Shown here: piece after piece, positions 1 to 15,100 of the stretch | How the letters are laid out: each line of letters starts with the position of its first letter | How positions within the stretch are numbered: position 1 is the stretch's first letter | Assembly (NCBI GenBank): GCA_947172415.1 | Contig: OX359190.1 | Coordinates: 4,650,001 to 4,714,000, forward strand | DNA: 64,000 nucleotides | Direction: 5' to 3' | Source of the DNA: Chondrosia reniformis | Lineage: Eukaryota; Porifera; Demospongiae; Chondrillida; Chondrillidae | The notes under the pieces: generated by a model | Databases searched by the model: none | The model's input: only the letters and a program-made list of their open reading frames with translations | Told to the model about the DNA's origin: nothing | Position numbers and translations under genes: made by a program

Positions 1-141
1 TAACCTCGGAAAAGGGACTCTTTAATGCGGTGAGTATAACGTCGAGGGTTTTTTGGGCGAGCCAATGACGACATGGTATAGGTACTCTAGATTCACTTCA
101 AATTTCGCTGTAAATGTCGCTCGTTCCATTTCAGGAACAAA

Positions 142-3100
142 ATGGCCAACACAGCCGCCTTGACAAAGCATAGGTATGCTACTACCCTTATCAGTCCATC
201 TATTTGATGGCTTTTACGTGTACTTATCGTGGATTCATTTTTATAGGCTTCTATTTTCTTTTGCTAACCTTCGCAATATTGGACGTTTAAATCTCTGGAA
301 TAAAATGATGGTAGGTTTTGCATTAACATTTATACGTATGTTTTTCTTGCCAACGTGTTTAACATGAATACGAATCACAGTACATATTTAACATACTGCA
401 CATTCAAATAAGATTTTGAAGTTGAAATGTTTACTTACTTAAGTATTCTCTTCATGCTAGAGTTCTGTTGGTCAGACTGAAGAGGAGGTGAGTATATTGC
501 GCATTTTGTGTAGTGTATGATGTTACCCATTTAAGCTTACTGAACAATCGTTCCCCATCATTAAACATTTCAAAAAAGCGAAATTTGGGTGATCCAAACC
601 ACAGGTCTTCTTAAAGCAAGACTACTTAAAGTTTAAAATATCAGTAGGTGATTAAGATATACAGCAAAGTAAGATGAAACAGTTATCAGTGGACCTTCCT
701 CAGTTAAAGCAAAAAACAGTTGTTAAAATAGGTTGGTTCCCTATTAGGATATCAGATGTTTTGTCAATTCAGCTGAGGAAGGTCTGATCATTGAACCCTG
801 ATATCATCTGATTGTTTTGTGTTAACTGAGGTCAATATACAGTTGTAATTGTGTACATATTATATTCTGTAACTCCTTGTCCCTTAGGGTTGTGTTGTGT
901 TGTTTTTCAATTCTGTATAATTAAATATTTGACTTTTAACCTTTACCTTGTGGTTTTCAAATAGGAGGTGTTATTTGAGACCAGAAACCATGTTGGCATC
1001 ATCACTTTGAACAGACCAAAAGCCCTAAATGCACTAAATCTTCATATGATCAGGCAGACCCTTCCTATGCTAAGAGTAAGTTACCAAGTTACTTGTGGAA
1101 CCTGTCTGTACGTATAACATTTCAGTGTCTAAAATAACTTGTCATGAAAACATTGGTCTAGCTGATGGAGAAAGGGAGAAAAGAAGCCTAATTGTATCCT
1201 CATCCAAAGCTCTGTAGGTTTGCCTTAAGTCATCAGTCTAAGAATATTTTAGTCTATACTCTTTATGTTTTAGCTTCATAGGCAGGGTAACCTTGGAATA
1301 GATTATTCATCTACAATGAGTAGACTTGTTTAGCTTTCCAAGCAGATATTGCATTGTAACCAGTAAACCTTTAGTACATCTTTTTAGATCATTCCAAAAA
1401 TGTTCTATTTCGGTAGTTTGTATTTTTCAATATATGTGCATCGAATTATGCAATATATTGGTTTGTAAATTCATGTAATATGTCATAAATACATTTACGA
1501 GAATACAACACATGTAATAAACTCTTGGAGGATATAAAGTGTTAGTAGTATTGTGATTTCTGTGTCTGATGAATGCCACCTATCCAACTTCCAATTATTA
1601 GTGGAATTCCATAATTGTATCTTTAGCATAAGAAAGGTCACATACCCCCATGTTCAGTATCCATGGGAACTATAGATTGTACCTGTTGATCTGTTAAAGT
1701 TATTAATTCTTAATATCCAGGAAAGTGTTGCATGTAAATATGTTTCTGTGTACTTCATGGGATGTTGTTTATGTTTGCAGCGCTGGGAGGAAGACCCTGA
1801 GATAGGTATGATAGTAATGAAGGGCGCAGGTGGAAAGGCTTTCTGTGCAGGAGGTGACATACTAGGTCAGTGGGAACTAGATTTTCTGAATATAGGTGAT
1901 TGCAATATTCAAAGGTTTAATGATGAATAGGCATGCCATTTTAGTATAGTAAATGTACAGCAGGTTATGGCTTTTGGTTTTGTTTGACATGTATTGTCAT
2001 TGATGTGATGTGTGGGGCTTTTTCTACTAGGAATGATTAGAAACTGTAAAAGGCATAGTACATAAATGATATTAATTCAGACCTCTAGTTGCTGTACAAT
2101 TGCTTCAAGGAAGGAACTAAACAATGTTGTTAGTCCAAAGGTCATGTGGCTGGCAAAGCATCCTGTTAGTCTAGCAGCTAGCCCCTATATTTCCTCTTCC
2201 TGTAATGAGTGATATGGGCTAGCCTAGCACCCTTGTTTGATCAGTTTGTTTCATTTACACTTTGTTTCACTGTTTACTATTTGGAGGCCGAGTGAATGGA
2301 TATTTTCTTTCACTATACTTGAATTCAAATATGTGAGATTTTACTGAATATTTGTATAAGAATGGTTAAAATATTCTTTTCCTGGAAATACTTTTACTTT
2401 TTGCAATTCAAGTGAGCATATTTATTATTCGTACTGTCACAGTTCCAAATACCCTTTTTCATGAAAGATCATGAAAAAGGGTATTGTAAACTTAACAGTA
2501 TGTACTATAGCAACTACTTAAGGTAGTACCCAGTGTTAGGCTGTGTAAGTGTCTGTTGACTTTTATGTTTGCCAGCTGTCACTAAAGCAGCAAGATCTGG
2601 TGACTCCTTGGCCCAGGACTTCTTCAAGGAAGAATATCTTTTAGACTATAACATTAGTGAGTTGATATTTGAAATGACAGTGTTGTTTGTGTATATAAGT
2701 TACAGTCAGTGTACATAAACCTGTTTTTTATTTAAGTGTTCATTTTATTTGGCATTCTCATAGTGCAGTGATAGTTGATTAAACAAACTATTGTGACCTT
2801 TCTGCAGTAAATTCACAGGGGTATCAAATTTTTCAACTGCATTTCATATTAAGCTGTTGTTGTATAATTTTGATCTTCACCAGGTAAGGGACTTGCTATT
2901 TAATATAAATACTGTACATGAATGATCTAAAACACGCCATAATCCAAAGACATGGTTACCCTGCCTATGAAGAAGCTATGAAAACCTAAGGAGAATAGAC
3001 TAAAACACAATTATTCTTAGACTAATGACTTAGGCAAACCTATTGAGCTTTGGAAGAGGATACAGTTTGGCTTCTTTTCTTCACTAGGATCAGACAGCTA

Positions 3101-6100
3101 TTTCTGGGAATTCCACCCTTCATTTAGTGATGCTAGGAGTGTTTGTTTTCTTCATGATTTATTTGAGTATTTCATATTTTTATTGTTGACTCTTAAGTTG
3201 TTAGTACTGCAGTGTCCCAATTTTAGAGGCTTCACTACAGCTTTAATATTGAGTTAGCATTACCACAGAATGCAGTGCTGTAAGCTATATTAGGTGCTTA
3301 ATCTACACTTCCTGCTAGCTAAGATGTTGTCAAGACTACTCTGGGTGAGGATGGTATTACCCTTGCAGTCATATGACCTGGGCTTCTGTAAACAATCAAA
3401 AGATAACAATTAATGTTCAACAAGGTTAAGCCAATGGGGAATATTTAAAATGGCATTTTTGAGCCAGTTCATTTCACTGGATTTCATTTTTGGATAGATG
3501 TCATTGGGTCAAATTACAGATATTTAGTCACTCCAGAGATGAGTAAGATATCTCAAAGCGAAGCCCAAAAGCACCTGGTAGGAGGAGTTACAATACCAAT
3601 AATACATTTAGGTTACACATTTGTGGCATGCCTTACAAAGGGGTATGGTCAGTAAAACAACCCAGCCATAAAGAATTATAGGATCACCTCCAAAATAGAA
3701 TTGTTTGTGGCTGTGTAGGTGCACAAGGGGATGTACTCATATTTATAAAACTACAAGGATGTCTACATGACATGAGCTGACTGATTGATTACTGATTTAG
3801 ATAGGTACATTTAGGTTAGTACAGACCAATGTTGACTTCAATAATGCCAGCACTGGTTTGGATGGGAGAGAGTATGAATTTGGTTTATATGTAGTGTTAT
3901 ATCTGCCATTTTCAAGTAATTTCCCATTAAAGCTTGTTGGCCCTAGATAGGCAATTGTTCTTATTTCTAAGTTTTTATATTCTTTGAAGTCCTGTCTACA
4001 CATTATCTACACTATGTATACCCTGGCAGTACTCTTGGCTGAAATCTACAGAAGTGTGTAAACAACTTGTAGCGAAATTTCATATTGCAAATGATTTGCT
4101 AATTGATAATGTATGGCTGTCTTGTAATAATGTTATGTTCAAGGTTCAGTTCTAGGTAGCTTGTATCCTGTATTGATGTGTGAATGTCATTAACATTTAT
4201 TTAGCTTTTATTCTTTCAGTATGCATTATAAACAGTTTGGTATCATTTCTCACATACTGAATGACATATCATTACCACTAAACTTTGGATATTACCCCCA
4301 CCCACTCATGTCCCCTGAGGAGCAAAATGAGCTAATGGGCAGAACCAAAATTGGCTTGCTGGGAACTAGAGTCTCCCCCTAGACACTCAAAAAGATGGTC
4401 AAACCATAGACAGCTGTTTTGTCCTTATTAGGAGACTCATCAGTATGTCAATGCTCTTAGATCAGCTTCTAATCTTAAAGTTCCCCTATTTTTTCCATAC
4501 TGAATAACCTTTAGTCACTCCATAGTTACGTATGTTCAACAGTGTGTAAATGCACTGTAGGTAGGTATGTATATATAAAAGCCTTTGACCTGGCCCTGGA
4601 TATGCCACACGCTGCAGCCTGCATAATGGGATCTCCTGTGGGACCTATTACTCTGGTGCATTAGACATGGAGGTTTAAACATGTCTCTTAAGTCCAACTG
4701 CTCCCATATGGCTTCTGTTTGTACATTTCCCAAGCCTATGAAACCTGCACATGAATGAATCCTGCACATGAATGAATCCCTTTCCTTTTTCATTATGATA
4801 GACTTAACCAGATCAAGCTCACATGGTCAGTATAAGATTTAATCATACTCTGTACAATTACCACACCTAGCACTGAGGCCTTTGTGTATAATAGCATAAC
4901 CAAATTTGTTATGAAGATCGATGTTTAACAGTCTAAAATATGGTCATTCATAAGTTTATCAGTGACAAACAGTTTTGGTTGGTTTGTAAGGTTGTATGGT
5001 GTTTATTACATGGGCTCTAGCATCATTAGTTCTAAAGTCAAGTTAAAGTAGTCCCTTACCAGGTAGTTTATCCCTGGATATATTCCAACACATATATTTT
5101 AAATGTATTTCTTGCCAAAGGTCTGAAGTAGGAGTTAACTAGGAATCTAAATTCCTCACTGCGAGATGAGTCATTTCTAATATGCTGGCCTTTAGCATTT
5201 TCTCACAATACATTCTAAAAAGATATATTGAATGATTCTCTGTATGTACATAGGAGGATACGGAAAACTGAGTTTACCCTTTCACATTTGATTTTAGGGT
5301 ATTTATCATCAAATAAAATTGCCAACTTGCAAATTTAATGGTAATGCAGCTTTGTTGCCCTGTAGGATTTATGTATAGTGTGACTGATAGTCACTAGCTT
5401 GTTCTATTGTTAGTATGCTTCGATCAATATATTCATTCAACTAATATTTGATGTCCTGTACTATAAAACACCCACTATTAGTGTATATATTGTGACTTTG
5501 GTATATTCAATTTTTAGCCATATTTTAAATGCGGTTACTTAAATTGTTGGATCCTATGCTTGCCTTTTCCAAACATGACATGATAAATATTTGTACTGAA
5601 TACACTGACTGGAAAGCATTTATAATATGTATACCCAAGGTTTGAACAAACTAACAGGGACTTGCTATAGTAATCCTTGAAATAAGAGAGAACTAAATAG
5701 GAAATTGGCCATTACTGCTAAGTATAAGCTCTAACATAGGTATATATGTTTACAAGGATTCACATAAGATCAAGATAGATCGAGTAGAGACAAAGACTCC
5801 CAGGATCACTGATGAGCCTGGAATCGCCAGAAACAGCTTTCTGGCCCAGTGGAGAAGATGATAAAAGTAGATGAAAGAAAGGAAAAGAAGAAAGAAAGAC
5901 TCCTGTATCTTCATCCAAAGCTTTCTTCAGGTTTAGTTCCCGTATAGGCTTTTTTACAGAATAGGCATAGCATGTAGGAAAATAGTATATTAGATTTTTA
6001 ATGTTTAGAAATTTACAGTACTTATATACATATTTTTGCTTTTTCTTAGGTAAATTGCAGAAGCCCTATGTTGCAATGATTGATGGCATCACTATGGGAG

Positions 6101-9100
6101 GAGTAAGTGGTAACTAGTACACTAACAATGCTGGGCTTGTTTGAAGTTTTAATTCTACCATTATAGCACATTATACAATTAATTTGTCTCCTTCTTGTGT
6201 GCTGCCCATGTTTCAAAGTTATCATCATTTCTTTCAAAGGTGTCATCTCTTTTTATTTATTTATATACATAATGTTGCAACCATGCATTAAACATATAGT
6301 ATAGTCTTTAATATAATATAGTCCTTTAAATTAAAAATTTGCAAACAATGTAGTTCTTTTACTTGGTCAAATTGAAATTAAGGATTGAAAACATTGTAGT
6401 CAATGTGATTGTCCTTGACATATACATATATTATATATACATATATATACTAGATTACCTTAGTATTTTGTAACTTGTACTGTATATATACAGTGCAAGT
6501 TACAATATACTAAGGTAATCTAATATAAATAAATAAATATATATATATAATAAAGAAGTTAGTGCAGTTGCAAACTGTTGCTGTAAGCATTAGGTGATGG
6601 CTTTCATAATTTAAAACTTTAAAGTAAGATTTCCTTTATAACAATATACGTAGATTTATAGCAGTTTTAAAAGTTCTATTGTTATAAAGGAAATGGCTAT
6701 CTTCTCTGGATTATCGGGAAGTTAACATAAACAGAAAATGTTATCTACTGCATAAATTTGATGATTTAACAAAAGCCGATTTGAAATTATGTGTACAGTG
6801 CAACTTCGATTATCCGAACCTCGTTTATCCGAACCCTCGTTTATCCGAATGAGCCCAGGGCATTTGCCATTTTAGTGTTACATCATCTATTGATGATGTA
6901 ATACTTAAAGTTGAAGTTTACACATGTAAAATGGCCTGTAGAGCCTTGAAGTGTAAACGAGTTGTGTTGTCGATCGAAGACAAGCTAAGATGTTTGAAAA
7001 GTATTCATTGACGGTAATTGCGGATAAATATGGAGTTGGAAAGAGCATAATAGTAATCCTTATTTGTGCTTTACATGTAATGCATAACATATTTATGTTA
7101 TTATAATCAATAGTAGAACAAGTTCTGTTTCACTTCAGTTATCCGACCTTTTCAATTATCCGAACACTTGATTCAATTCAACTGACCACAGGGGTTCGGA
7201 TAAGTGAGGTTGCACTGTATTATGTGTGTATTACAGGGAGTTGGTTTGTCAGTTCATGGATGGTTTAGAGTGGCCACAGAGAAGACGGTATTTGCAATGC
7301 CAGAGACTGCTATAGGTTAGTGTTGTGTTGTTCTGCATTAGCATTTATACTAATACCTTTGTGGATGATCTAGTATTTCCTCACCATCTGACTCTAACTT
7401 CTGAGGAGCATAATGAGCAAAGGGTGGAATCAGAATATGCTTGGTGGGAACCGTAGTCTCTTCCTTATCCCCTGACCTAGTAATGTAGCCAAAGTTGTGT
7501 CAATGAGGTTATGCTACCTTGTTATCTACTCGTGATAATTATAATATCTGCAAAAGTAGGGGACTTTAAGGTCTAGAGCCAATAAGGGAATATCTCCACT
7601 CATTAGCTCATTGCTTTCCTCTGTAGACATTGGTAGATGGAGGTGAATCCAGAGTCCAATGATGATGGCAAAGTTGTATGTATGTTTCATGTTAATTACA
7701 GTCAAATACATAAATACCACTTTCTTGTATTATGTACTCAACCTGTAATCTGCCACAATTGGTTCAGGTATTTTTGTAGATTAAACATTGTTGGCAGATT
7801 ATATAATACAAATTAAGCCAGTTTATCACCTGATGATGTCATACATCAAAGACACCCCCAGGGCAGTAAATCGTTTACCACCCTACGATCAGGGCAGTAA
7901 ATCATAAGTGCCCCCTAACACCTTCCTTTTTTGGACTTTGAGCGGGAAGGCAAGGGCAGTAACTCAGACAATGTTTCTCATAACAACCTCCTTATATGGC
8001 ATTTATCACAATCTTTATGCCAGAAAGATCTTCTTGTTGATTGTGCATCGTTGCTTGTACAGGTACAGCAATCTGGAATGTACAATTGTTGAAAGTGCAC
8101 CCACTAAAACTTGGTATATTAGGTACTGGTAAAGGCTGCACATTATTTGGTGGTTCTTCTCAATGTCCAGTTGCTTTCTACTTTCCAGTGCCTTACACAC
8201 TTGGATCTCCTGTAGTGCACTAGTTCTCTTGTACTGCCTCATGCCATCTGTTGAACGGTGGCCACTTCCTTCCATCATGAGCTTGTCAGGAACATTAGCT
8301 GCAAACATTTTAGTCACACCATAAGTGCGCAGGCTGTGGCTTATAACAGGCTTATCCAGGTTGCCTTTTATAGCCATCATTTTCATCATATCAGACAGTT
8401 TATTTCTTCCCAGAGGAACTGTAGTAAACCATGGAGCAATTGAATCTTATGGACCTATAATCTTTGGTCTTACATAGAAAATGTCCTTTTTTGCTTCATC
8501 TGGCAATTTAAATATGTATTTATCCATCAACAAAACATGGCATCTTTCAATATCAGCACTTTCTTACTGGTGAACAACTTTGTTGGCCTGACTCAGTTGC
8601 TTAAGACCTCCACTCTATTCTTGGACCTGCCGCATTCAGTGCAAGTATAGTGAACAAGCTGCTTATATTCAATGGTAACTGCTTCTCTGCTGAATTGAGA
8701 GAATTCTAACTCACTATGTTCCACGCCTCCTCTTAGTCAAACATTTTGACCATTTAAGAAAAATATGAAGTTTAAAAGTCCTTGAGGGGTATCAGGATTC
8801 AGTACTCCACTGGTCCAGAGTTTTCCTCCTCACTGTCAGTAAGCACTTGGGTTTTCTTGACTGAGCAGTGCAGCTTCCGATAGAGGGAATCCAAAAGAGT
8901 CCTGAGTGGCACAAAGTCATTGTCGTACATGAAGTTGATCATTGATTTATTTTGAAAGCGTATGTACCTTTGAATACCTAAGAGGTAATGCTGAATAGTT
9001 TTAGGAGGGTAGTGTTCACCATCTTTCTTCCTGACTTCGATACTCAACTTAGATAGCCACTTACACAGCTGAATTGTATCACCGCTAAGGAGAATGTTAT

Positions 9101-12100
9101 GTGGAACCTGTTTTGAAGGGAAGCAGGAATTACGTTCGCCAAAGCTAGCTATCATACTGCTTCCTTTTTATCAATATACAGTATGTATTTTAATTGGTGA
9201 CAGCCAACCTTGGAGGGTCTGATTATTCTAGCATCCTAAGGTTGCAAGTGGCTTGTAGTATTAGGAGGTACGTAATGCAATTTGGCACACTGCAGTGACC
9301 CATCTGGAAAGTGGCTAGCAACATTGCTCATCAATAACAGAACTGGCCAGGACATTTTTTTCTTTGCTCTATGTGTCCGTAAAATTGGAGTACCACACTG
9401 AAATAGATAACTAATAATCTAGGCTCTATGGTTTGTTTGGTATGTGTTATATAAGTATGTAAGTGCCAACATTAATTCTTGAAGCACCTTAGTTTTGCGC
9501 TCTTCCCAATATCTAATGGCTTGATCTTGTTAGATCCATTTTTATTTCGACATAGGCTACAGTTATCCTGTCTATTGATTCTGTTTTGTGCCCCTGTGAT
9601 ATAGTTTTACTTGGAGGCATCCTGAAAACAAGCCAGTTTCATCTACATAATAAACATCACTAGGTCATATGCACTGATGATATTTTGGTCTGTGTGCATC
9701 CAAAATATCACTGGTGTCCACAGAAGATGCTTCTCCATGAAATAGACTTAGAGAGGTACTGTGCCTACTCTTGAAACGACTAAGCCAACTTACTGTGGCA
9801 ACAAAGTCTGGGTAATGCAGCTTTTCAGCCAAGAATTTTCCGTTAAAATCAAATCATTTACATTCCTACAACCAAGTGCTTCTTCCACTGATGCTGGCGG
9901 TGTGTGTCTCTGTTGAATTCCAGTCAGACTTACTCTTTAGAATGTCCCCAGGTTTTCTTGGTAGTTTTTAAGCTCTTAACTTGTGTAAAGCGCTCAGCGA
10001 TCTGGTTTTCATATTCTTCTTGAAGTCACATATTTCCTTCTTTTTTCTAATCAATAAATCACTCCTTGATTGTTTGAAGCTATCATGTAAAAAAATCTAG
10101 CAAATCCTGAAGTACGTACTAAAGTGTTAACACAAACAGCTACATACGTAGGTGAAATGGAAATAAATTATGTAGGAAAGATGAAAAGTTACTGTTACAG
10201 TACAGGAAATGACATAAAAATATATATGATTGACAGAACTACAAGTAAACTATTATATATAGCTTCTTAAATTAGACTAAATTCAATTAACCGGATGCAC
10301 TGTTATTCAGAGATCTTCCGAATCCGAGTACTTCTCACTTTCGCTTTCAGCTAGGCCTTCAGTATACTCTTCTATATCACTCTTTGGTGTGTCTTGTTAT
10401 AGAGACACGAGCAGGCATGTACAATTTGATTGATGAGACGAGCCTAATTAAGTGGAACTACTTCATTGAAAATGCTAAAGTTGTAAAGCCTTTCAATTTC
10501 CCTTTCTACATGAATTTGTAATGATGCAATCTTTTGGCCTTACCGAACTTCTTCAGGATGTAGTTGTATTCTGTCCTCCATGAAAGGTGGCAGATTAAGT
10601 TCAATGTTGAGCTCCTTCAACAAATCCCTTATGGTAAATCCCCTGTCAGTCATTACAGAAATACCAGGTTTGCCTTCAAATTTTCTGGTTGCTTGTACAC
10701 CAAGTGGAGCCATAGATCTCTACTGTGTTGGTTGGATCCATTTCCGACATCTAGTTGCGGTATTGTGGTGTTTGTACTAGCTCCAAGTGGAAGACTGCAT
10801 GCGAATCTAATGATGTCTGTATGAAATTTTGCCTTTGTCAATAATAGCATAGGTTATTATAGGATACTTTTCACGGAGTATGGTGAAGTACCCATTACTT
10901 GTTCCACTGAGGGTGGCCAATCTAGCTACTACAAGTGATGATACAAAAACAAAGGTAAGTTGTTAAGTATCAAGACTCAAAGCTTGCTGATATTCAAAAT
11001 CTAAAGGCAAGGTCTTCATCCTTTAGATGGTGCCTAAGCTTAACTAGTAATAGAAATAGCTGATTCTAATTTACAAGAGTAGTGCCTTTGACGATATTTT
11101 TCTCTTGAACCCTGGTAATTCAATTTGTGCACAAGAGGTCCCAGAATCTCAAAGAAAGCAAGGAAAATTGCAAAAGAAGTAAACCCAGTGTAGAAACAGA
11201 AGAGGTGGTCATCATGCTGAACTTGCTCAATTGTGAAGTGCTGTGGCTTGTTGGGGCTAGCTTTAAGATGATCATTCTCTGCCTTGAGATATTTGTTTCT
11301 AGCTTGTGGGGCAGTGTTCAGCAGTATCTCAGTGCTATGTGATGGACTCCCCCTTGACTACAACTGTGAAGAAGAGGCATTGGTGTCTTTGTCTTACTGA
11401 CTCAGACCTTCTTCACTGGAATGCTTTCCTTTTTTGGTGAAGTAAATTGCTTCCTCATGGTCATCCGAGGATCATCCTTTGAAGTTGCCCTTAGGGAAGT
11501 GCTTGCATCACATGCATGAGTTGTCTCTCAGCCGTTCTTTGGCAATCCCCAATGGGACTGACTGCAACTGCCATGCTTGCCACAATTAGAGCAGTGGAAT
11601 GAAACCTAAATCTCCAGAAGCCGGAGATAGTTGCATTGCCACCAGACAAACCAAACATCTATTTTCAATTGCAAAGCAGCCAAGCGCATGGAAACCTTAG
11701 TTGAGGAATTGGCAATTGGCTTACATGTAAAAAGGCTACAATTTCCGAAGACTGTTATATTTTGCAGGAAGTATACAGACTGGGCTGACATTTACATGCA
11801 TTTACACCGCAAAATGGGCAAGGAATTCACTGAACCCACATCCTATCCCAATCTACAACAGTTTAGGCTAGTGGATATGTATACTCTGGTTTCCAAGGTA
11901 TATATGAAAGAGAAAATCATTTCATCCTTTTGCTCAAAAAGGACTCATTTGCATGTGATAATTGCCACCACAGCTTCTGGTACGGGTATAAATTGTCACC
12001 AAGTGAAGTAGATCATTATTTACAAGGAGCTGGAAGAGATGGTTTACCTGCTCAGGCAAGGCTATTATCCAGGACAGCACAAGCATTAAAATAATGCAGT

Positions 12101-15100
12101 GATTGTGTTTTGTAGTCAACACACTAAAAAGAACGGTGAATGTTTTTGTTGATAATTGTCTCCTACAATTACATAGCCAGTCCATTCTGCTCCGTCGTGC
12201 ACATCAGTAGTATGGCTAGCACAACTGGATAATTCTTCATCTTTTTTTCTGCTTCATCCACTGTTTTTTTAGTGTCCCTACCTATTGTAGTTTCATCCTG
12301 ACCTGAAGTCATATTTTTATCCATGTCTAATGGTAAATCCAATGGTTTACATGGTTCAATGTCAATAAATGACTCATTCAATGTAGAAGTGCTATACCCA
12401 GTTGTGGTAGGAATTAATGTAGAATCCTATGTAAACATAATATATATAATTACTGCTAAAGCATACATAATTCACATGCTTGTGTATACCTCAATCAGAG
12501 AGCTTAACTGATTTTACAAAGAATCTCGCCAGCAAACCACATCCTTATCAAATTCATAGTAAGCCTCATCAATTGCATTCAAAGTTCACTGATGAGTTAG
12601 GCATAGCATCAGTGGTTGCAAGCATCTGTATACCTGTGATATAGAGGCAAGCATGCAAGTCAAGTCCACTTGCATATAACATTGCATGTACATGTACATG
12701 TGCAACTCACAAACCTGCTTATTGCATCCATTTTCATAAAGGAGAACTGATATACACTTCTGTAGATAAGCTAAAGCTGTAGTCTTTCTCTTCAGGAGCA
12801 TAAAGGCTATCAGTGACAACAGTGGCTTGTTCTTGTTGGGGCTGATAACCAAGCTGCTAAGGAGGTTCATTATTAGCGGCATGTGCTTGGTCAATTCATC
12901 CCAAATTCTGGTCCAGGAAAAGGTTACTAGGTCCATGCTCTTTCCACCAAAAAAGGAACTTTGATTATTTGATGACATATATTTCATTTTTTTCCTTACT
13001 TCCCTTGAAACAGCTTTATCATCACCTTCCCATGCATTGATGTCTGCCAAAGAGCACAACAGTGGAAAACTGCACCTGACATTACGCCTTACACCTCTCC
13101 TACTCCTTGGAGTTTTAATTATATAGGTCTTGGCCTTTGGTTTATAACTTAAAACCACCTGGATTCAGACAGGATAGAAACTATATTTAACGTATTATTC
13201 ACATATGTATATAATAATATGTAATATATACAGTGCAAGTTACAATATACTAAGGTAATCTATGTAATATAAATATATGTATATATGGAGTAGAGGTGTC
13301 TAGTTGCAATCTCACAACCACTGGTGGGCACTTGGATAATTGTCCATGGTTACTTATCTGTGTGACAGTATCTTTCAATTCAAAACGAAAGACCTTGCTA
13401 GGAGGAGTAGCTACACTCGAAGAAGCGCGCTTTCGGTCTGTAGCGGGACTTAAATCATTCGCAGTTTCTTGTGGAAGCACATCTAAATGATTTATTATAA
13501 TCTTTCTGATGTGCCTCTGTACTTTCAAAAGTCTTTCCAAATCTCTCAACCTAGATCTAACTTTTAATTGTTGCACAGCCAAGCATCATCGATCTTCGTT
13601 TGCTAAAAATCTGCTGTGGTCTTTGAGCAATAGGTCTGTAGCAACTTTTCCAGCAGGTGCCTATCTTCTGTGCAAGATTTGATATGTAACCTTTTTCCTT
13701 TTCTTGTCCTTCTGTACCTCCTTTGAACACAAACAACACATAACAATTTCACTAAACTGTGTCGCTTTAGAATTGATTGCTCGAGGTGAGATTCACACGT
13801 CTAAATGCGTATGCGTTATAAGTGCGTTTATCATCGTCTACCACTTACGGAACACTTCGGGGCCAGAACAAAAATGATATAGGCAATTGACCACACCCTA
13901 TCTCGCCAACCGTATGATGTCATCATAGCAGGTGAGATAGAAGTCTGGGCTATGCGAGACTATATAAGAAACTATAACTAATTGATCAATAAAATCGTAT
14001 TAAATCTGCATCAAGCAGAAAGAGTGTATTGTGTGGCTTATGGATGGAAGAATGGCTATATATGTGTGAACATGGTGTCAGCTTTCCACTGAACAAACCT
14101 AAACTACTGGCACTATGGCTTGCACAAATGAGGCTTGAAACCCCACCACTGAAGGAATACGACAGAATGTGTTTAGAGCATTTTACAGACCTGAAGTATA
14201 TAGAAATGGATATTATTTATTTATTAATTACTAAGTCTCTATGAGAATTAATGAGGCACAAAAATTGATTTATTTTATATACATACCTATTCTGAATTGG
14301 TTCAAATTAAGGCAGTTCTAAGCATACCTCCATGTAGGCAGAGAACTGGGAATTCAGTATATGAAGTAATACAACTAATTTCCGCTGATTTTGTTTGCAG
14401 CTCAACCACTTCTCACCAGCACAAACACTCATGTTCTGTCTGCATAGCTATACAAGTGGTACAAGCACACCAAGAAACTGAGCCTACATGGGACAGAGTT
14501 TCATGTAGTTGCTCATTTACACGTTTCTCTTCATCTTGTTACTCTTCCGTTGTCGTATTGTTTGACAAAGTCGGTTCATATAATAGATCTCTCTGCCTTG
14601 TTAACAATAATCAAAAGGATTCAAGTATGTTTGACTACATCCTAAGTGACTCTATTTCAAACCACTCTGCCTCACTTCAACTGTGAATTATATAGCATAT
14701 ATGCACACTGTAGGTCTATATGTTATGAACTGTACTATTTTATGTTTTCTCTACCAAGGCTTGTTTCCTGATGTTGGTGGCGGGTACTTCCTACCTAGAC
14801 TTCTGGGTCATCTTGGATTGTATCTAGCATTGACAGGTAATTTCAGTGGTTGTTTACAGTTTTAATTTCTGCATGAATTGCCTGCAAACAGATATCTCTA
14901 TTAGACAACCTTTTTAAATGAAAAAAAATAGGGACTTTAAGATCTGTGTCCTCTATTTCTTCATATTTAGTGATATTTAGTGATCAGCCACACTTCGTCT
15001 GTAACCCTTATACGATAAGGAAACCACAAACTCTTTAGGTTTTGGAGTATTCATCAGCAGATAGCCACTCAAACGTCCATTGCCATACTGATGAGTCCTA

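Noticed and set aside
7830-7850. CTGATGATGTCATAC as another hammerhead core
   Set aside because: No GAAA box or complementary helix I follows within reach.
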